Shown: positions 12,901 to 24,430, numbered from the stretch's first letter. The stretch is 64,000 nt of DNA from Romanomermis culicivorax (GCA_963922205.1 CAWUHX010000237.1:434001-498000); one strand, 5' to 3'. Notes: a model not told the origin generated them from the letters alone. A program made the numbers and translations.

Positions 12901-15900
12901 TGGGAATTAATTTAGCAATGACTGACGAATCTAATTCTGTAGTTTCAAATGTATGATTCATCAGTTTAGTATCACATTACGCTATATAAGTGTTTTGAGA
13001 AGTTTGCAAAAAGTATAATTTCTCATCTATAAATTAATGTCTCATGTTCGTGAAATTTAATATTTCGACAAATGCACATTTTAGCTCTAACGTGAACATT
13101 TTCCACTTGAAAAAATTTGACAAATACAAAAAATGCAATTTTAGGTAGAAAAACTACAAAAAAATCAGATTTTCAAAAAACTTTCAATAGAAAAACGTGA
13201 AAATCTATAATTCAAGGAATGGAACAGAACAAAGTCAAATGAAGGAAGGAATGACTTCATCCTAATTTGTCGGATTTTCAGATGCAAAACTGGAAATACA
13301 TAGAAGGTTCAAAAGTAATTTTTATTTCCAGGAAAATAAAAGCGGACAAGATTTTTAGCATCGACGTCCCCATTTTGCGGCAAACAATTTTCGGTTAAAA
13401 AATGAATTTCATTCAGTAAGAATATTTCAAAGGAAAAATCCAAATTTTTTTGTGTAAGAGCAAATTTTTACCCGTTTCTCGTTCTTTTTGCATTTTATGG
13501 CACAAAATGTCCGGCCATTCCAACGGCGGCGGCCATTCGGGCGTGAAAACCCAATCGGCTTCGGTGGCCAAGGCGGCGACCAGACCCAAGTAGCCGCAAC
13601 GGCGGCCCATTACTTCGATGACGAAAGCGCGTTGGTGGCTTTGAGCTGTCGCAGCGACGGCGTCTACAGCTTCCACGATACGGTGTAAAGCCGAATCAGT
13701 GCCTAAAAAATTGGAAAAAAATTAAAAAAGATCCACTCCGTTTTTGCCAAAAACTATAACATAAAATGAATAATTAATGATTCGAATTTTGGCTTCAAAA
13801 GTTAAAAATGCCGAAAATAGACTGGAGAGTCGACTTCAACGGGAAATATACCTTTTCAATAAAATTTTTGATCAGTAATTTTGGCGAGGTCATAGAAAGC
13901 TAAAGTTTTGTTCTATCTGGTTGACCTCAAGCAAATTTCTCTTGCAGCTGATACATGGTATATGATCAGGCCTGTAGCCAGGAATTTTTTTGGAGGGGGG
14001 CACCCATTTTTCACTCAACTTAACGTAAAATTGGCATTTCTGACTTGACTTTCTTTTCTCTGACTTGAAAAAACCTCAAACATTGGGGGGGCATGGTCCT
14101 TCAGCCCCCTGCCCACAGGCCCGTATATGATAATTGACCATTTTTGAAGAAAATTTCAAATTAATTCCTAATGAAATTTAGCTTGGCATTGTCGAAATTC
14201 AGTCAGTACTTGAGAACATAGAGAACAATCCAAAAAATTAATTTTATTTGCAATTATTCATAATCATAGAAACTTTTCATTTGTATCCTGTCGGTTAGAT
14301 TGTTGACACAATAAACACTTTAAACCCACCGATGGTCATATCAGTGCCACAAAAGTCATTATCAATCGAACCGACTAATCCGACGATATTAATGTTCGGA
14401 CATTCCTTCAATTTAGACGCCGGTACGCTTTTGCTTTCGATTAATTCTTTGAGTAAAGACGGCCATTCTTGACGGAAAGTGTTTGCACCTGAAAAAAGCG
14501 TATATTTTTTATATGAGGTAGTTTTGACTAGACACTAAAAAAAAAATTGACCGTACCAGGGGTCGAACCTGGAATCTCCTGCTCCGTAGGCAGGCGCCTT
14601 ATCCATTGGGCCATACGGCCATGCTGACACTGTTTAAATTCCTGGTATAAACCGAAATTCAATTTAATGAAACAGAATTCTCAATAAAAACGCGGCAGGT
14701 GAAATGATGCCAACAGAAACATGCGAAAGACATAGGATAATGAAGAAATAATTCAGCATTCCTCAAATTTATCCAAGTCAGATCAAGTATACAAAACGAC
14801 AGACCAATTAACACGGTTGGAAAAAACAGACTGCGATTTTTGGGGATCTATTAGTTTTTCTAGATGAATTTTGAAAATTTTTGACTGAGCAATTTAAACT
14901 TGCAGAGGGAGGACTCGGTGTAACATTCATCCAACAACATATGGAGAATTTCGAAATAATTGTTTGGCTGTTGAAAACTTCCATTAATCAATGTTGTAGA
15001 AAATTCCTGGAGTAGAAAACGCAAAAAGGAATATGCAATTGAAAGATATGGATAAACAAGAAAACAAAAATCATTACATCGCAAATAGAAAAGAAAAGGA
15101 AAAAGAGACGTTATTAGAAATTGAATAAAAAAAGTCCGATATGTATAAAATAACGAAAAACCAGCAGGATAAAAAGAAATACGTTTCGAATTTGTTCTTT
15201 CATTGGAAATGTTTCTTGCGTAGAGTGCTAATTGGTCTTAGGATCATTATTCTACAAAATGTAATACAGAAAAAATAGAAAATTATCGGTATTTTCAGCG
15301 AAACCGATTGAAATGATTGTTCAATAGGCTAGATGGCCATCAGTAGGCGTTTAAAAAATCCGCAAATGTAAATAACCATTTACAGTCAGTCAGGAAAAAA
15401 GGCCATGAAAAATAGAGATTTTTTACGAAGAGCTGTTAACTGAAAAACCAAAGCCTTATTGAATTTGCTGATCTATGTTATATCAAAACGGATTCGATGT
15501 GTTTTTTCTTTTGTCTAATCGCAAAATCATCTCTTCAATCGGTGATTCAATCTTAAAAATCTGCTGTTGAGTTTAGAGTAGCATTTTACCTTGTTATTTT
15601 CATATTTCCATTATATTAAGTTTTGTTGTTTCTCACTTTTTGTTTCAGCTCTTTTTCTTCCTAATATGTTATACGTACAGTTGCCAGTTGGACGACCTGT
15701 TCCACCATCCTACTCCTAATAGCTCGAATGTTGAAAAAATATCGCAGGATGCTTAGATTTTTTGAACAGATTAGGCTCATCCCACTTTATCCTGATGTAG
15801 AGGAGCATTGTGTTAAATACAGAGTGAGCCGAAAAAGGCGACCGGTGCTGACTTTCATGGTTGGGGTTCATAAGGACGAACGGCCCATAACAGCGAATGA

Positions 15901-18900
15901 GCCCAATAGCGCGAAAACAGTATGTACTTTAGTGTGCCCTATTTTTTCTACTGTGAAAGTCTCATAAGCGCGAAAGACTCCTGATTGTAAGAGCTAGTTT
16001 GTCTTTTATAATTTGAAGAAACTTCCTGTACAGGGTTTTCTTACCACGAGTCCCATTGATATTTATGCCGATGAAAAAATATTTCATTAGCACAGTTAGC
16101 ACGGTTGAAAAATGTTACTTTGTTGGTGGCAAACTAATGTGTAAGTTTTTCAATTCTGATAACCTGCTCTCATTGTGTAATCAACTCATGAAATCATGCT
16201 TGATGTTGCTACTTTCAAAAATCAAAAGGCACTCGTCTGATTCTTTCTCATTCTTACATTATGCGCTTGGTTAGTTAACCGACAAGCTCAGTGGTTAGTT
16301 TAACAGTAAAACTTTTAGGAATCGCGAGTCATGTTCTCTTTGGATAAAATTTTAGATGTTTTCATTGTATCTGGAGCTGCGCTTCAACTTCAATTTAGGT
16401 TCTCGATTGATTTCCAGAAAACGTACAATTATTTTGCATTACTTAATGATTTGCATAAACTTAGCATACGTCAAAACAGCTGTTTTCAAATCATTAAAGT
16501 AGTGTCCAAGAGGTGGAAGCCGAAGATGATTCAGATTCAAGCCACAGTCATTCATTAAGCAAAGGTGATGAAGAGAATAAAAATATTGAAAAAGTTGTTA
16601 TTTGTCAAAACAACGATTTTGGGTTTTTCACCATAATTTTGCGATATCTTTAACTTACCTCTCGAACTTTTTTAAAAATTTTACCCTTTAGCACCGTGCT
16701 AAAAAACCATGTTAATGTATGCAGACTAGACTAGCATGTTCCAATAAAGAATTCTGAAGATTTCTATTCAAAAACAGATTAACGTCACCAAAATCCATAA
16801 TTTCCAACACCGATCTGTTGAAACTCAACGAGACAGCCAACTTTTTGAATGTATTGTTGTTTCGTTGAACTTCTTAATTGTATTTTTTGTTTGTTTTTAA
16901 CTCAAAAAGTCGAATCTTCATTTGCATATTATACACACCTTCTCACCGGTAGTTTTAAGGTGATAGCGTAGAAATAACATTTTCACGTTTGGACATTTCG
17001 AACTTATGAACCTTCCTGGGTTCTCGCGCAAATGGGCAAATTCACGCTTATGGGCCGTTCGCGCTTATAGGCCATACCCGAATTTCATAACTTTCGAACG
17101 AATGAAGCTTTTTTAATGCGGATTGCTGCATTAGAATCCCATACTCGTCTTTGTTGTAAGGGCTAAGTTTTACGCTCCTGGCCTTTATGGTTTCCGTATA
17201 AATAGAAGTTTCGTAAAAGTGGTCATTTTTCAAAAAGTAACTGTGAAATCAAAGTAAACGCTGTCCTATTGTGAAAAATGTTTTGTAAAGCTATTTACGC
17301 ATAATACTTTTAAAATGACTCAGATTTTTAATTTACACGTAATTTAAAGTCACCAGCTCTTCGTTTCAATTTAGGTAAATTTCACCAAAATTAAGATCAT
17401 TTGTTTTGAAATTCGACAGAAAGCAAAACCAATTCTCTCATTGGTTATTTCAAAAAAAGATTAAAATTAGTGGTGAAACAGAAAGGAGGAGACATTAAAA
17501 CGGCTCTATTGTAGTTTTCAACTGTTATATGGTTCATATGACTGGATCTGTTTTTATAAAACATGTTGATTTTTTTGCGAAAGAATCGGCGTTTGGTATT
17601 TTTCATTCAAGTCGGTCAATATTTAAGCAATCTGACTGAAACTTTGCAATTCTAAGTATTTTCCACCGTTCTAGAATATCAAAATCGAGAATTTTTTTCG
17701 CAGCATTAATGAAAACCCCAAACAGCTTCAATTACAGAAATGCTATCAGCAACTATTTTATCTCTCAATTATTCTAAAATAATGTTGTTGAGTTAGAACA
17801 ACAGATGCGTTTGAAGATTTTTATGGTAGGTAATCTACCATTTTCGCCCGTTTCACATATTTTTCAAATGATTTTAACTGGGAACGGTACAACAAAAATT
17901 TTGAGTCATTTCCTCACGGTAGGAACGAATACGTGTGGAAAAGCTTGACTGTGGTAATGAATTGAACTCGGAAAAAGAGGCGTGTTTGAAAGCTTTAGCG
18001 AGCTCGAGATCCTAATCAAATCAATCAAAAAATAAAAAAACCGATGTAGAGATTGACCGCAAAAACGTTTTTAATTTGCAATTTGGTAGATATTTATTTA
18101 CTCAGAAATAATCGTATTTTACATTTAATAATGAATAAATAAAAATACGTGTATTTTAGCCATTGCTATTTGTATATAGTCTATTAAACTATCGGAATAA
18201 GTCAAGGATCTTGAAATAGTACGTATAAATCAAATTCTTGGAAAAGTCCTGAACACATCTCCATCTAAATTTGGGTTGCCGTATTTTTAGAAAGTTCACA
18301 TAATTTTACCGGTTAGACTGCCATCGCCGCCGATGCAAACCAAATTAGTAATATTATGCTGGAGCAAGTTTTTACACGCGGCCAATCGACCTGGTCTTTC
18401 CATGAACTGTTTGCATCGAGCGCTGCCAATTATCGTGCCACCTCGTTGGATGATATCCGAAGCGTAATTCCAATCGGCTTCTTTTATGTTGTCGCCTCCA
18501 TCGACCATTCCTAGAAAGATAAATATGGCAATGCTATTCTTTCTCCTAGTACCAAAAAAGTAGGAATTTATGAATTTTGAGCATAATAATATTAGAATAT
18601 TTCTAACTGAGCTATACATGTAACGGTGCTCCGAGGTCCAGGGGTAAATATTTTTGGACAAAAAGATACGTTTCCTATTTCTAGTCCACTTCAGCCATGT
18701 GATCGACAAATTTCCATATGATAGACGATGAGAGGGTTCTTATATCAGTTCTCCGCCTTAACTATATATATATGCTTTAGGTAAGAAGAATCGATAAAAA
18801 AATCGAAAAATCGGCAAATTTTGTAGTAAAAAGAGGATACGCGAGGAAGACGAGTCGACTTTCTATTAGTCAAAAGTTCATAAGTCCTTATGTAAATCGA

Positions 18901-21900
18901 AAAATGCGCGTTGAATTCACAAGTGGATGATACAGTCGCCTTTAGGCTAAAAGTCACTGGTTTTCTCACGGTCACTACTATGTTTATTATTTCAATGCAG
19001 ATTTTAAAACTCATTTTCGGAGGGAAAATAAAGGAACAAGCCATCTATCAGAAGTGCTTTTCGACTGTTGGAAACATGCATATTTAAAGACTGCTGAACT
19101 TTTGGATTTTGGCGCAAGCCTTTCTGATGGTAGAAAACAGACTTCTCTAAGGGACTCCTAAACCTTTCTGAATGCCCAGAAATCGAAATGTTTTTGCAAA
19201 CTAACAGCTGAACTTCTGGACCTTTTTAAAGGTTCTTAAATCTGAACGTTGGTGCAAGTGGGCCCTGGTCTTTAAATTATGTCTTCCTGTTTTCAGCTTA
19301 AACTTAACAACATTTTTAGTATTTTACGTGAATTCTTCAAAAACGGTTGACTTCTAACCTGTTAATGGAACCATTTGATTGAAATATCAGAATATCAGCA
19401 CAAAACTTAATATTCTGAAAATATGATATTTTGTGTTTTTTAAAAATATTGAAATATAATTTTGACACTGTTCTATGTCTCCTTCCGTCTGAAATATCAA
19501 TTTGATGTGCTATTTTACAGCAGATGTGATACGAAAAGCCAAGTTATCGGAGAATAACACATGCATATTCTTTTGAAGAAATCTGAATTTTTCGACAATG
19601 GATGAAAAAATTTCGAAATACATACGCTGTTTTACATAGAATTGCTTCCTAACCAAAATGATAGGATTAACATTACAAATGCTCCAGTATTTAAGGCAGA
19701 ATATGCTGGAGAATGTTCGAACCAGCACGCCTCACCGAAAGGAACCGGAAAGATGTGAATTTTTTGACTAAAAACGCTAACATTTTGTCCAAAATTGTAT
19801 CAACAGTATCAATTTTTAAGGCAGTTTGCGTTATAAACGGTCATTTCATGAATTTTCCGGTTATAGATGAGAATTTTTGAACTTCTTAGCGAACTTCGCA
19901 GGAAAAAACTTGATTCTATGAACATTCAGAACATCCTGCTCAAATCAGTAAAAATACCATCAGACCTTAAGCGTGAATGCAACATAAACTTCGGTGAAAA
20001 ATTTGAATTTCACGCTCAATTATAAAATAAAATCAGGTTTAATTTTTTGTTTTTTCTCTGCTGACTTTTTTGCTGCCAGCCGTACTCGATTTGATTTTAT
20101 TCCACCAAGTTTTGAACCCCTTTATGTTACTCGCAGTTACTTCTGAATCATACATGTAACGGAGCCCCGAGGTCTGGGGGGGGGGGGGGTTGGACGACTT
20201 TTTTGGCGCCGGGGTCAGTAATTCCCAAAATTTTGGGAGACGGGTCTCTCAAGGAAAAAAATTTTGATTTTTCACGAAAAAAGTCCGAAAAATAGTTCAA
20301 AAAATAGTAATTTTTCCCTAAAAAGACCGAAAAAAATGCATCCATGGCGCGAAGCGCCAAGAAAATTCACATTTTTTACTATTTTTCGTTCAAAAATTGA
20401 CTTTTTTGTCAAAAAATTGAAAATTTTCAGTATTTTTCCGACCAAAAGTATGGGGGTCCCTACGGCTACCATATGGCTAGCCATTGGATTGGAAAATCCT
20501 GGGGGGGGGGGGCGGTCGCCCAATGGCTAGCCATATGGTCGACGATTTCTGGGGGGGGGGTTCCCATAGCACTTCCCCCTCAATCACATGTATGTTCTGA
20601 ATGTATCCCTCATTAATTTTTACAGTAAACTAGGAAAACTTGACTCGTTTGTTATTTATGTATAACTATTTAAAAACTCTTTGCCGGCTACGTATTTGTC
20701 GAATTTCTATGCGTCATATCGAAATTACGTTTTCATTCAAATTAACGCCCCTCCGAAAAAATCGATCGCAAAATTTTCGTTCTTTCGCAAAGCTGCTTAG
20801 CGAAACGTTTCCCCGCTTAGGATGGAACAGCTAGTTTAATTTACTTTTCTAGCGCGGGAAATGCCTCATTCCTAGAAAAGAAAACATTATCCCCAAGATT
20901 TATGACGTCAAGTTCCCTGCATTTATGCAAATGAGCACTACACCTACGCGTTAAGAAAACCACATTTTTTCTGTGTTTACGTTTTCGACATTTCTTTTCT
21001 TTCAAACCTTACTTTATGTAAGGCCGTGTGGAACTATCGAGATGTCATTCGTCTGGTTTTCATCAGGTTACAATTCGCATATAAATCAAAATCATAAACT
21101 AAAATGACGAATGATTGACTATAACGATGATGAATGACAATTCAGCTGCCTAGATAACAATTTTAGATAAGACGGACGAAAAAAAGTTCATGAAGAAAAA
21201 TATGCCATTACAAAATAGGTAAACGCAGCAAAAAATTACGTCCGATGGAACACAACCAAAGATGATAGTAAAAAAAATTATGTTTTATTATACACAGCAA
21301 AAACTCAATTTTTTTCATTTTCAACTTTTTGTATAAATTCCAATAAATTTGGGAGGATGAATTACTCTTTTCACAGATATCATAGGCAGAGTTTAATTTT
21401 CTATCATTCTATACACAATGGAATTTGCTGCAGAAAATTTTGGGTGCAAAATTTTCAAGTTTGATTTGACTACAAATCCAAAAATAATGCATAGAGCGAT
21501 ATTATCGAATCGAGAAAAAACGACGAGATTTATCAATCGGGGTCTTATCAATGCACGCGATTTCATTTTGTACCTCTCGGTGCTACAACTTCCGCATTCA
21601 TTCATTCATTTTCAGTTTTCTCATTTATTAACCAAATCTTTCAGATGACGTTTTCCTCTTAAAATGCGAATTTCATGTGTTATGATCTGGATTATTATTT
21701 ATTCGTAATATATTTATGATCTCCTAACACCCTCTCCTATATTTTCTCGATTTTACAGCGATCTACGTCTATTTCAACCGTGAGACATAAAATCAATTTT
21801 TGAAAAAATTTGATTCAATTAGCGGAAAATTTCATTTCAAAAATAACAAAAAAACAAACAAACGCACTTAGATCACTGGCTGACCGAGAATTCAGACGTA

Positions 21901-22995
21901 AACGCGTCCCTTGCTGATTAACTTCAAAAGTCACTTTCCTTCAAATCAGATGCATGCATCTTCTTTAAACCATAAATGTAATTTGGAGGAAGTGCTATAG
22001 GAATCCCTCCCCAGATTTTCCAATCCTATGGCTAGCCATATGGTAGTCATAGTGACGCCCATACTTTTGGTCATAAAAATACTGAAAAATATCAATTTTC
22101 AACAAAAAATGGTCAAAAACGTCAATTTTCTGAGTGTTCCGCGCTCTGAGTAAAATTTTTTACGGTTTTTAAAAGACAAAAATTACTATTTTTCGAACCG
22201 TTTTTAGGGCTTCTTTGGTGAAAAAATCGAATTTTTTCCTTCAGAGACCCCGTCCTTAAAATTTTGGGGAATCAGGAATGCCTGGCTCCAGAAAAGTCTT
22301 CCACTCCCTCCCCCAGATCTCGGGGCCCCGTTACATATATGCTTTTAAACTATGTACTCACGTGGGCGCAGGACCGTGCGCAGGATTTTTTCATGGGGGG
22401 GGGGGGGGGGCGGACTAACTTTTTTTACTCAATAGCCCCAGAAAATGTTGATTTTACACTTTACACTGTTAACATACTGCCTCAATCGGGGGGGGGGGGG
22501 GGGCGGCCGTCCCCCGCCTCCCCCTTGTGCACGGCCCTGCGTGGGTGTTAATGACTAAAATCTAGCATCCGACGACATTCAAGAATTTAGGATTCGTGAA
22601 AAAAGACAATCCATGCACCTCACCTTGATACCCTTCATGGATGACGTAAACCTTGCATCCAAGATAAATTCCCATGCGGATAACAGCTCGCACAGCAGAA
22701 TTCATTCCTGAAAATCGCATATAATATTTGAATTCTCAATTAATATACAAACTACATATTATTTAAGAAATTAGACAATACTAATCATGGGAATATAAAA
22801 AAATATAAGTCAAAATCAAACGCCTCACTAACCTTGGCTGTCGCCGCCGCTCGTGAAAACCGCGATGCCTTTGCCCATGTAACATTTAGGCGAAACGAAC
22901 GATCCTTCGCGACCCATCTCTTTGGATAAAGGAGGCGCCAAACTCACCGACAAACGATGATCGTCGACGGGAGGAAAACGCCTTTCCTCCGCCAT
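3789..22995 (-). CDS. pfk: ATP-dependent 6-phosphofructokinase (complete, 12 exons)
   Basis: This cytosolic enzyme phosphorylates fructose 6-phosphate to the 1,6-bisphosphate, the committed step of glycolysis. The exons, read 5' to 3', are 22995-22833, 22707-22624, 18510-18310, 14488-14330, 13702-13472, 12618-12308, 11103-10813, 9250-8980, 8765-8503, 7288-7142, 5609-5386 and 3960-3789. Together they total 2517 nt (838 aa plus TGA), with GT/AG at every junction and matching phases, which strongly supports the model. Two tandem PFK lobes are present, as in animals. The N-lobe has GGDSQG (50-55), IGGDGS, SIDND with the catalytic Asp (190-194), MGRR (234-237) and GHVQRGG (323-329). The C-lobe has lost the catalytic Asp (SNNVPG replaces it) and serves the allosteric sites. 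The C-terminus ends with the [16 protein letters not shown] signature. The ATG at 22995 lies 53 nt after a strong TTTCAG site. Exons are GC-richer than the introns. Confidence 0.95.
5386..5609 (-). CDS. pfk: pfk exon 11
   Basis: Encodes [18 protein letters not shown], the C-lobe counterpart of GHVQRGG and part of the fructose-2,6-bisphosphate site in animals. It continues to [15 protein letters not shown] and has a GTTAGC donor in phase 2. Confidence 0.93.
7142..7288 (-). CDS. pfk: pfk exon 10 (short)
   Basis: A 49-codon exon found by searching the opposite strand of a plus-strand open frame. It encodes [19 protein letters not shown] and ends [19 protein letters not shown], which matches the conserved NYTTDF segment of the C-lobe. 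It is flanked by TTTTTTCAG and AAG|GTATAA, in phase 0 at both ends. Confidence 0.92.
8503..8765 (-). CDS. pfk: pfk exon 9
   Basis: Encodes [18 protein letters not shown] and [16 protein letters not shown]. The exon is ended at GAAAAT|GTTAGT, because reading on gives residues foreign to the family and then a stop. Confidence 0.92.
8980..9250 (-). CDS. pfk: pfk exon 8
   Basis: Encodes [15 protein letters not shown] and [16 protein letters not shown]. Asn replaces the catalytic Asp, the expected loss of catalysis in the C-lobe of animal enzymes. Confidence 0.94.
9708..10447. mobile_element. Tc1/mariner-type MITE in pfk intron 7
   Basis: The element is 740 bp, bounded by TA dinucleotides. Its terminal inverted repeats start CAGGGTGAGCC and CAGAGTGAGCC (right end read in reverse) and stay similar for about 75 bp (GGCGACCGGT, then AAGCTTTTTTAATGCGG). 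There is no coding capacity. The TA target suggests mobilisation by a Tc1/mariner transposase. Confidence 0.85.
10813..11103 (-). CDS. pfk: pfk exon 7 (start of C-lobe)
   Basis: Encodes the inter-lobe connector ([15 protein letters not shown]) and the first strand of the regulatory lobe. [19 protein letters not shown] is the degenerate counterpart of the N-lobe GGD loop. Confidence 0.93.
12308..12618 (-). CDS. pfk: pfk exon 6
   Basis: Encodes IVIICEGAI and [18 protein letters not shown] (sugar-phosphate contacts), then the end of the N-lobe. The donor is taken at AAAAGG|GTGAGG in phase 0, which lets exon 7 continue as [11 protein letters not shown]. Confidence 0.92.
13472..13702 (-). CDS. 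pfk: pfk exon 5
   Basis: Encodes [15 protein letters not shown] and then [18 protein letters not shown], the fructose-6-phosphate-binding MGR region, followed by a FTPEWPPP segment. Confidence 0.94.
13967..14123. mobile_element. hAT-type MITE with 8-bp target duplication
   Basis: The element is 157 bp with ends CAGGCCTGTAGCCAGG and (reverse) CGGGCCTGTGGGCAGG. It is flanked by perfect copies of TATATGAT at 13959-13966 and 14124-14131. It carries G runs just inside both ends. It lies in pfk intron 4. Confidence 0.88.
14330..14488 (-). CDS. pfk: pfk exon 4 (catalytic Asp)
   Basis: Begins GANTFRQEW and ends [18 protein letters not shown]. The SIDND motif holds the general-base aspartate of the active N-lobe. 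Confidence 0.94.
14549..14620 (-). tRNA. tRNA-Arg (anticodon ACG)
   Basis: A 72-nt cloverleaf on the minus strand. The acceptor arms GGCCGTA and TACGGTC pair with one G-T wobble. The anticodon stem CCTGC/GCAGG encloses loop CTACGGA, which gives anticodon ACG. The T arm contains GGTTCGACCCC, a good polymerase III B box, and TGGCCCAATGG fits the A box. No intron and no encoded CCA. It lies in the 3.8-kb intron 3 of pfk in the same orientation as the host gene. Confidence 0.95.
15820..17730. mobile_element. Second copy of the Tc1/mariner-type MITE, split and truncated
   Basis: The left end at 15820 (CAGAGTGAGCC after TA) matches the 9708-10447 element. The match stops at about 15859 and resumes at about 17082 (TTTCATAACTTTCGAAC), then follows the 9708 element in reverse through AGTAAAAGTGGTC-like sequence. 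The far terminal repeat is eroded beyond about 17730. The gap is a nested insertion. Confidence 0.72.
15860..17081. mobile_element. Nested inverted-repeat element
   Basis: The insertion is about 1.2 kb. Its ends are inverted repeats sharing CGAACGGCCCATAA followed by GCGCGA-AAC-like sequence: left at 15866-15920, right at 17025-17079 read in reverse. TTTCAT on both sides is a possible target duplication. No transposase frame was recognised. Confidence 0.68.
18310..18510 (-). CDS. pfk: pfk exon 3
   Basis: Encodes [24 protein letters not shown] and [13 protein letters not shown]. The last is the GGDGS motif that contacts ATP and magnesium. The exon enters after CTAG and leaves by CCG|GTAAAA. 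Confidence 0.93.
19871..20437 (+). repeat. Dispersed duplication, copy 1
   Basis: About 567 bp nearly identical to 25242-25799. It includes the end of an open frame ([20 protein letters not shown]) and most of repeat A at the same relative position, so the whole block was copied together. Confidence 0.85.
20153..20590 (+). repeat. Repeat family A, copy 1
   Basis: A roughly 440-bp unit starting CATGTAACGGAGCCCCGAGG plus a G run and ending AGCACTTCCCCCTCAATCACATG. It contains the mini-hairpin GGCGCGAAGCGCC. Other members are at 21974-22337 (reverse) and 25524-25799 (truncated), with end fragments near 18618 and 23525. Confidence 0.75.
21974..22337 (-). repeat. Repeat family A, copy 2 (inverted)
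   Basis: In reverse orientation to the 20153 copy. It shares the GGCTAGCCATATGG word, the AAATTTTGGG/TCTCGGGG end and the AAGTGCTATAGG end. Copies 1 and 2 form a large inverted pair within pfk intron 2. Confidence 0.72.
22369..22539. mobile_element. hAT-type MITE, near-perfect target duplication
   Basis: The element is 171 bp with ends CAGGACCGTGCGCAGG and (reverse) CAGGGCCGTGCACAAG. The flanks CGTGGGCG (22361-22368) and CGTGGGTG (22540-22547) match at 7 of 8 bases. Long G runs lie at 22397 and 22488. It sits inside pfk intron 2, right beside repeat family A. Confidence 0.82.
22624..22707 (-). CDS. pfk: pfk exon 2
   Basis: Completes the nucleotide loop with [13 protein letters not shown] and encodes [10 protein letters not shown], the first beta-alpha unit of the N-lobe. 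The donor is GTGAGG. The following intron (about 4.1 kb) is filled with repeats. Confidence 0.93.
22833..22995 (-). CDS. pfk: pfk exon 1
   Basis: Start codon and residues 1-54. The first ~40 residues are a family-variable leader. The exon ends in the ATP-binding TSGGDSQ loop and is split in phase 1 by a GTTAGT donor. Intron 1 is short (125 bp). Confidence 0.93.
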
Positions 22996-23047
22996 GATTC
23001 AAGTGTAAAATTTCAACGATTTATTAAAAACGGTGTAATCAAAAGTT

Positions 23048-23066
23048 TCTGAAAGTAAAAAACAGA
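23048..23066 (-). promoter_or_regulatory. 3' splice acceptor 53 nt upstream of the pfk ATG
   Basis: On the minus strand a pyrimidine-rich tract ends in TTTCAG immediately before base 23048, and the ATG follows 53 nt later. This is either the end of a 5'-UTR intron or a trans-splice acceptor. Both are common in nematodes and the sequence cannot separate them. Confidence 0.45.
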
Positions 23067-23905
23067 ATATTAGATTAGGGCCCTGCTATTTTTCGCCGAT
23101 CGGCGCCGAAGTGCTACGAAAGTTAGGCGCAGGTTTGGCGATTTCGCCTCTATGGAAATTTCCTGAACTGACGCACGGTTATAACCTGAGGATAAAACAA
23201 ATTATTGATTGCTAGACTTAATTTTAATATGCCACTCCACTCAAAACTTCAAGGCTTCCAAGGGCGTTGTATTTATTTGAGCTTCTTTTTACGTGACAAA
23301 GAGAGGAAAAAATCTTTGAACGAGAAGACTGGTTTGGTACACTAAAAACCGTGGTTTGAAGTGTATTTTTGCACAAACCTTGCAGATCGCTGCTTTTCTA
23401 GAAAATTTATCATTTTTTAAAACCATTGTTCGGACTTTTTTTTTGTAAAAAATCGAATTTTTTCCCCTGAAGGATACCCTAAAATTTTGAGAACCCCCTC
23501 CTCAGACCTTGGGCTCCATTACATGTATATGAAATGAACCAGCGCTTTTGTCCAGCTGACAATATCCAACTTAATCAAATACTTAAAAATCGATAAGCTG
23601 GTGGACACACATCTTTGAGTACATTCGTTTTTTCTTTTTGTGATGATGCTGCTGCCATAACATATTAAGAATAAGCTTTTTATCACTCACATGGCATTGT
23701 GACTCTGAATATCCTGAATAACTTTTCTATAGTGAAGCCTAAGAACAAAGCAATGTCTTGGGAACTGTCCTCCGTTGACGCGTGACATTTACTAATCAAC
23801 AACACTACATTCAAATCCCGCATCATTAGCATAAGATGCATTGAAAGAATTTTTTACAACCATTTTTGTGACGTCATGTTATCTGTCGAAACTTCACATA
23901 TGTTC
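23049..23905. other. Upstream region of pfk
   Basis: Probably contains the pfk promoter, but no core element is distinct. A repeat-A end fragment lies near 23400-23530 (reverse orientation). No gene seen. Confidence 0.4.
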
Positions 23906-24430
23906 CATGCATTATTTTAATATCGTCACAGATAACAACAACAGTCAGATCGAAAATAATCACCACTATCATTACCGATTAAGCTCTTTAAATCTGACGA
24001 ACTTTATGTTCAATATCAAGTTCTACAGACAACAGAGGCTTATCTAGTCAATATGGACAACGTAGTGTGCTATAAAAAATGCAGTCCCAAGGTGCAAATT
24101 ACAAGAGGTGAAAAAATTATTAAGCAGTCTAAACTTTTTCATTCAGCCTAGAAAACGTTTTTTTACAATTTGACTCCGATCCAAACAAGTTTGCTGAAGA
24201 TCACCCAGTTTATTCATTTTGAATCTGAGTAATACTTCCATTTCTATAGTCAATTACGATCAAGCGGAAAATAAGTATTTTTCTTTGACGAGGAAACAAC
24301 AAAGCTTTACATTCATTATGAAAAGCATTGTACAGAGAGTAGTCTAATAATCATGATCTAGCGCTAGAGAAAATTGTCTTCTATATCTTTTTGCATGTAT
24401 GAAAAATAGTATTATTTAAACTTTGAGTTT
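23906..24430 (+). repeat. Dispersed repeat B, copy 1
   Basis: Diverged copy of the sequence at 50425-50960. Shared words include ATCGTCACA, AATAATCACCA, ATTACCGAT, GGAAACAGCAAAGCTTT-like sequence and CATGTATGAAA. Non-coding; class not recognised. Confidence 0.65.
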
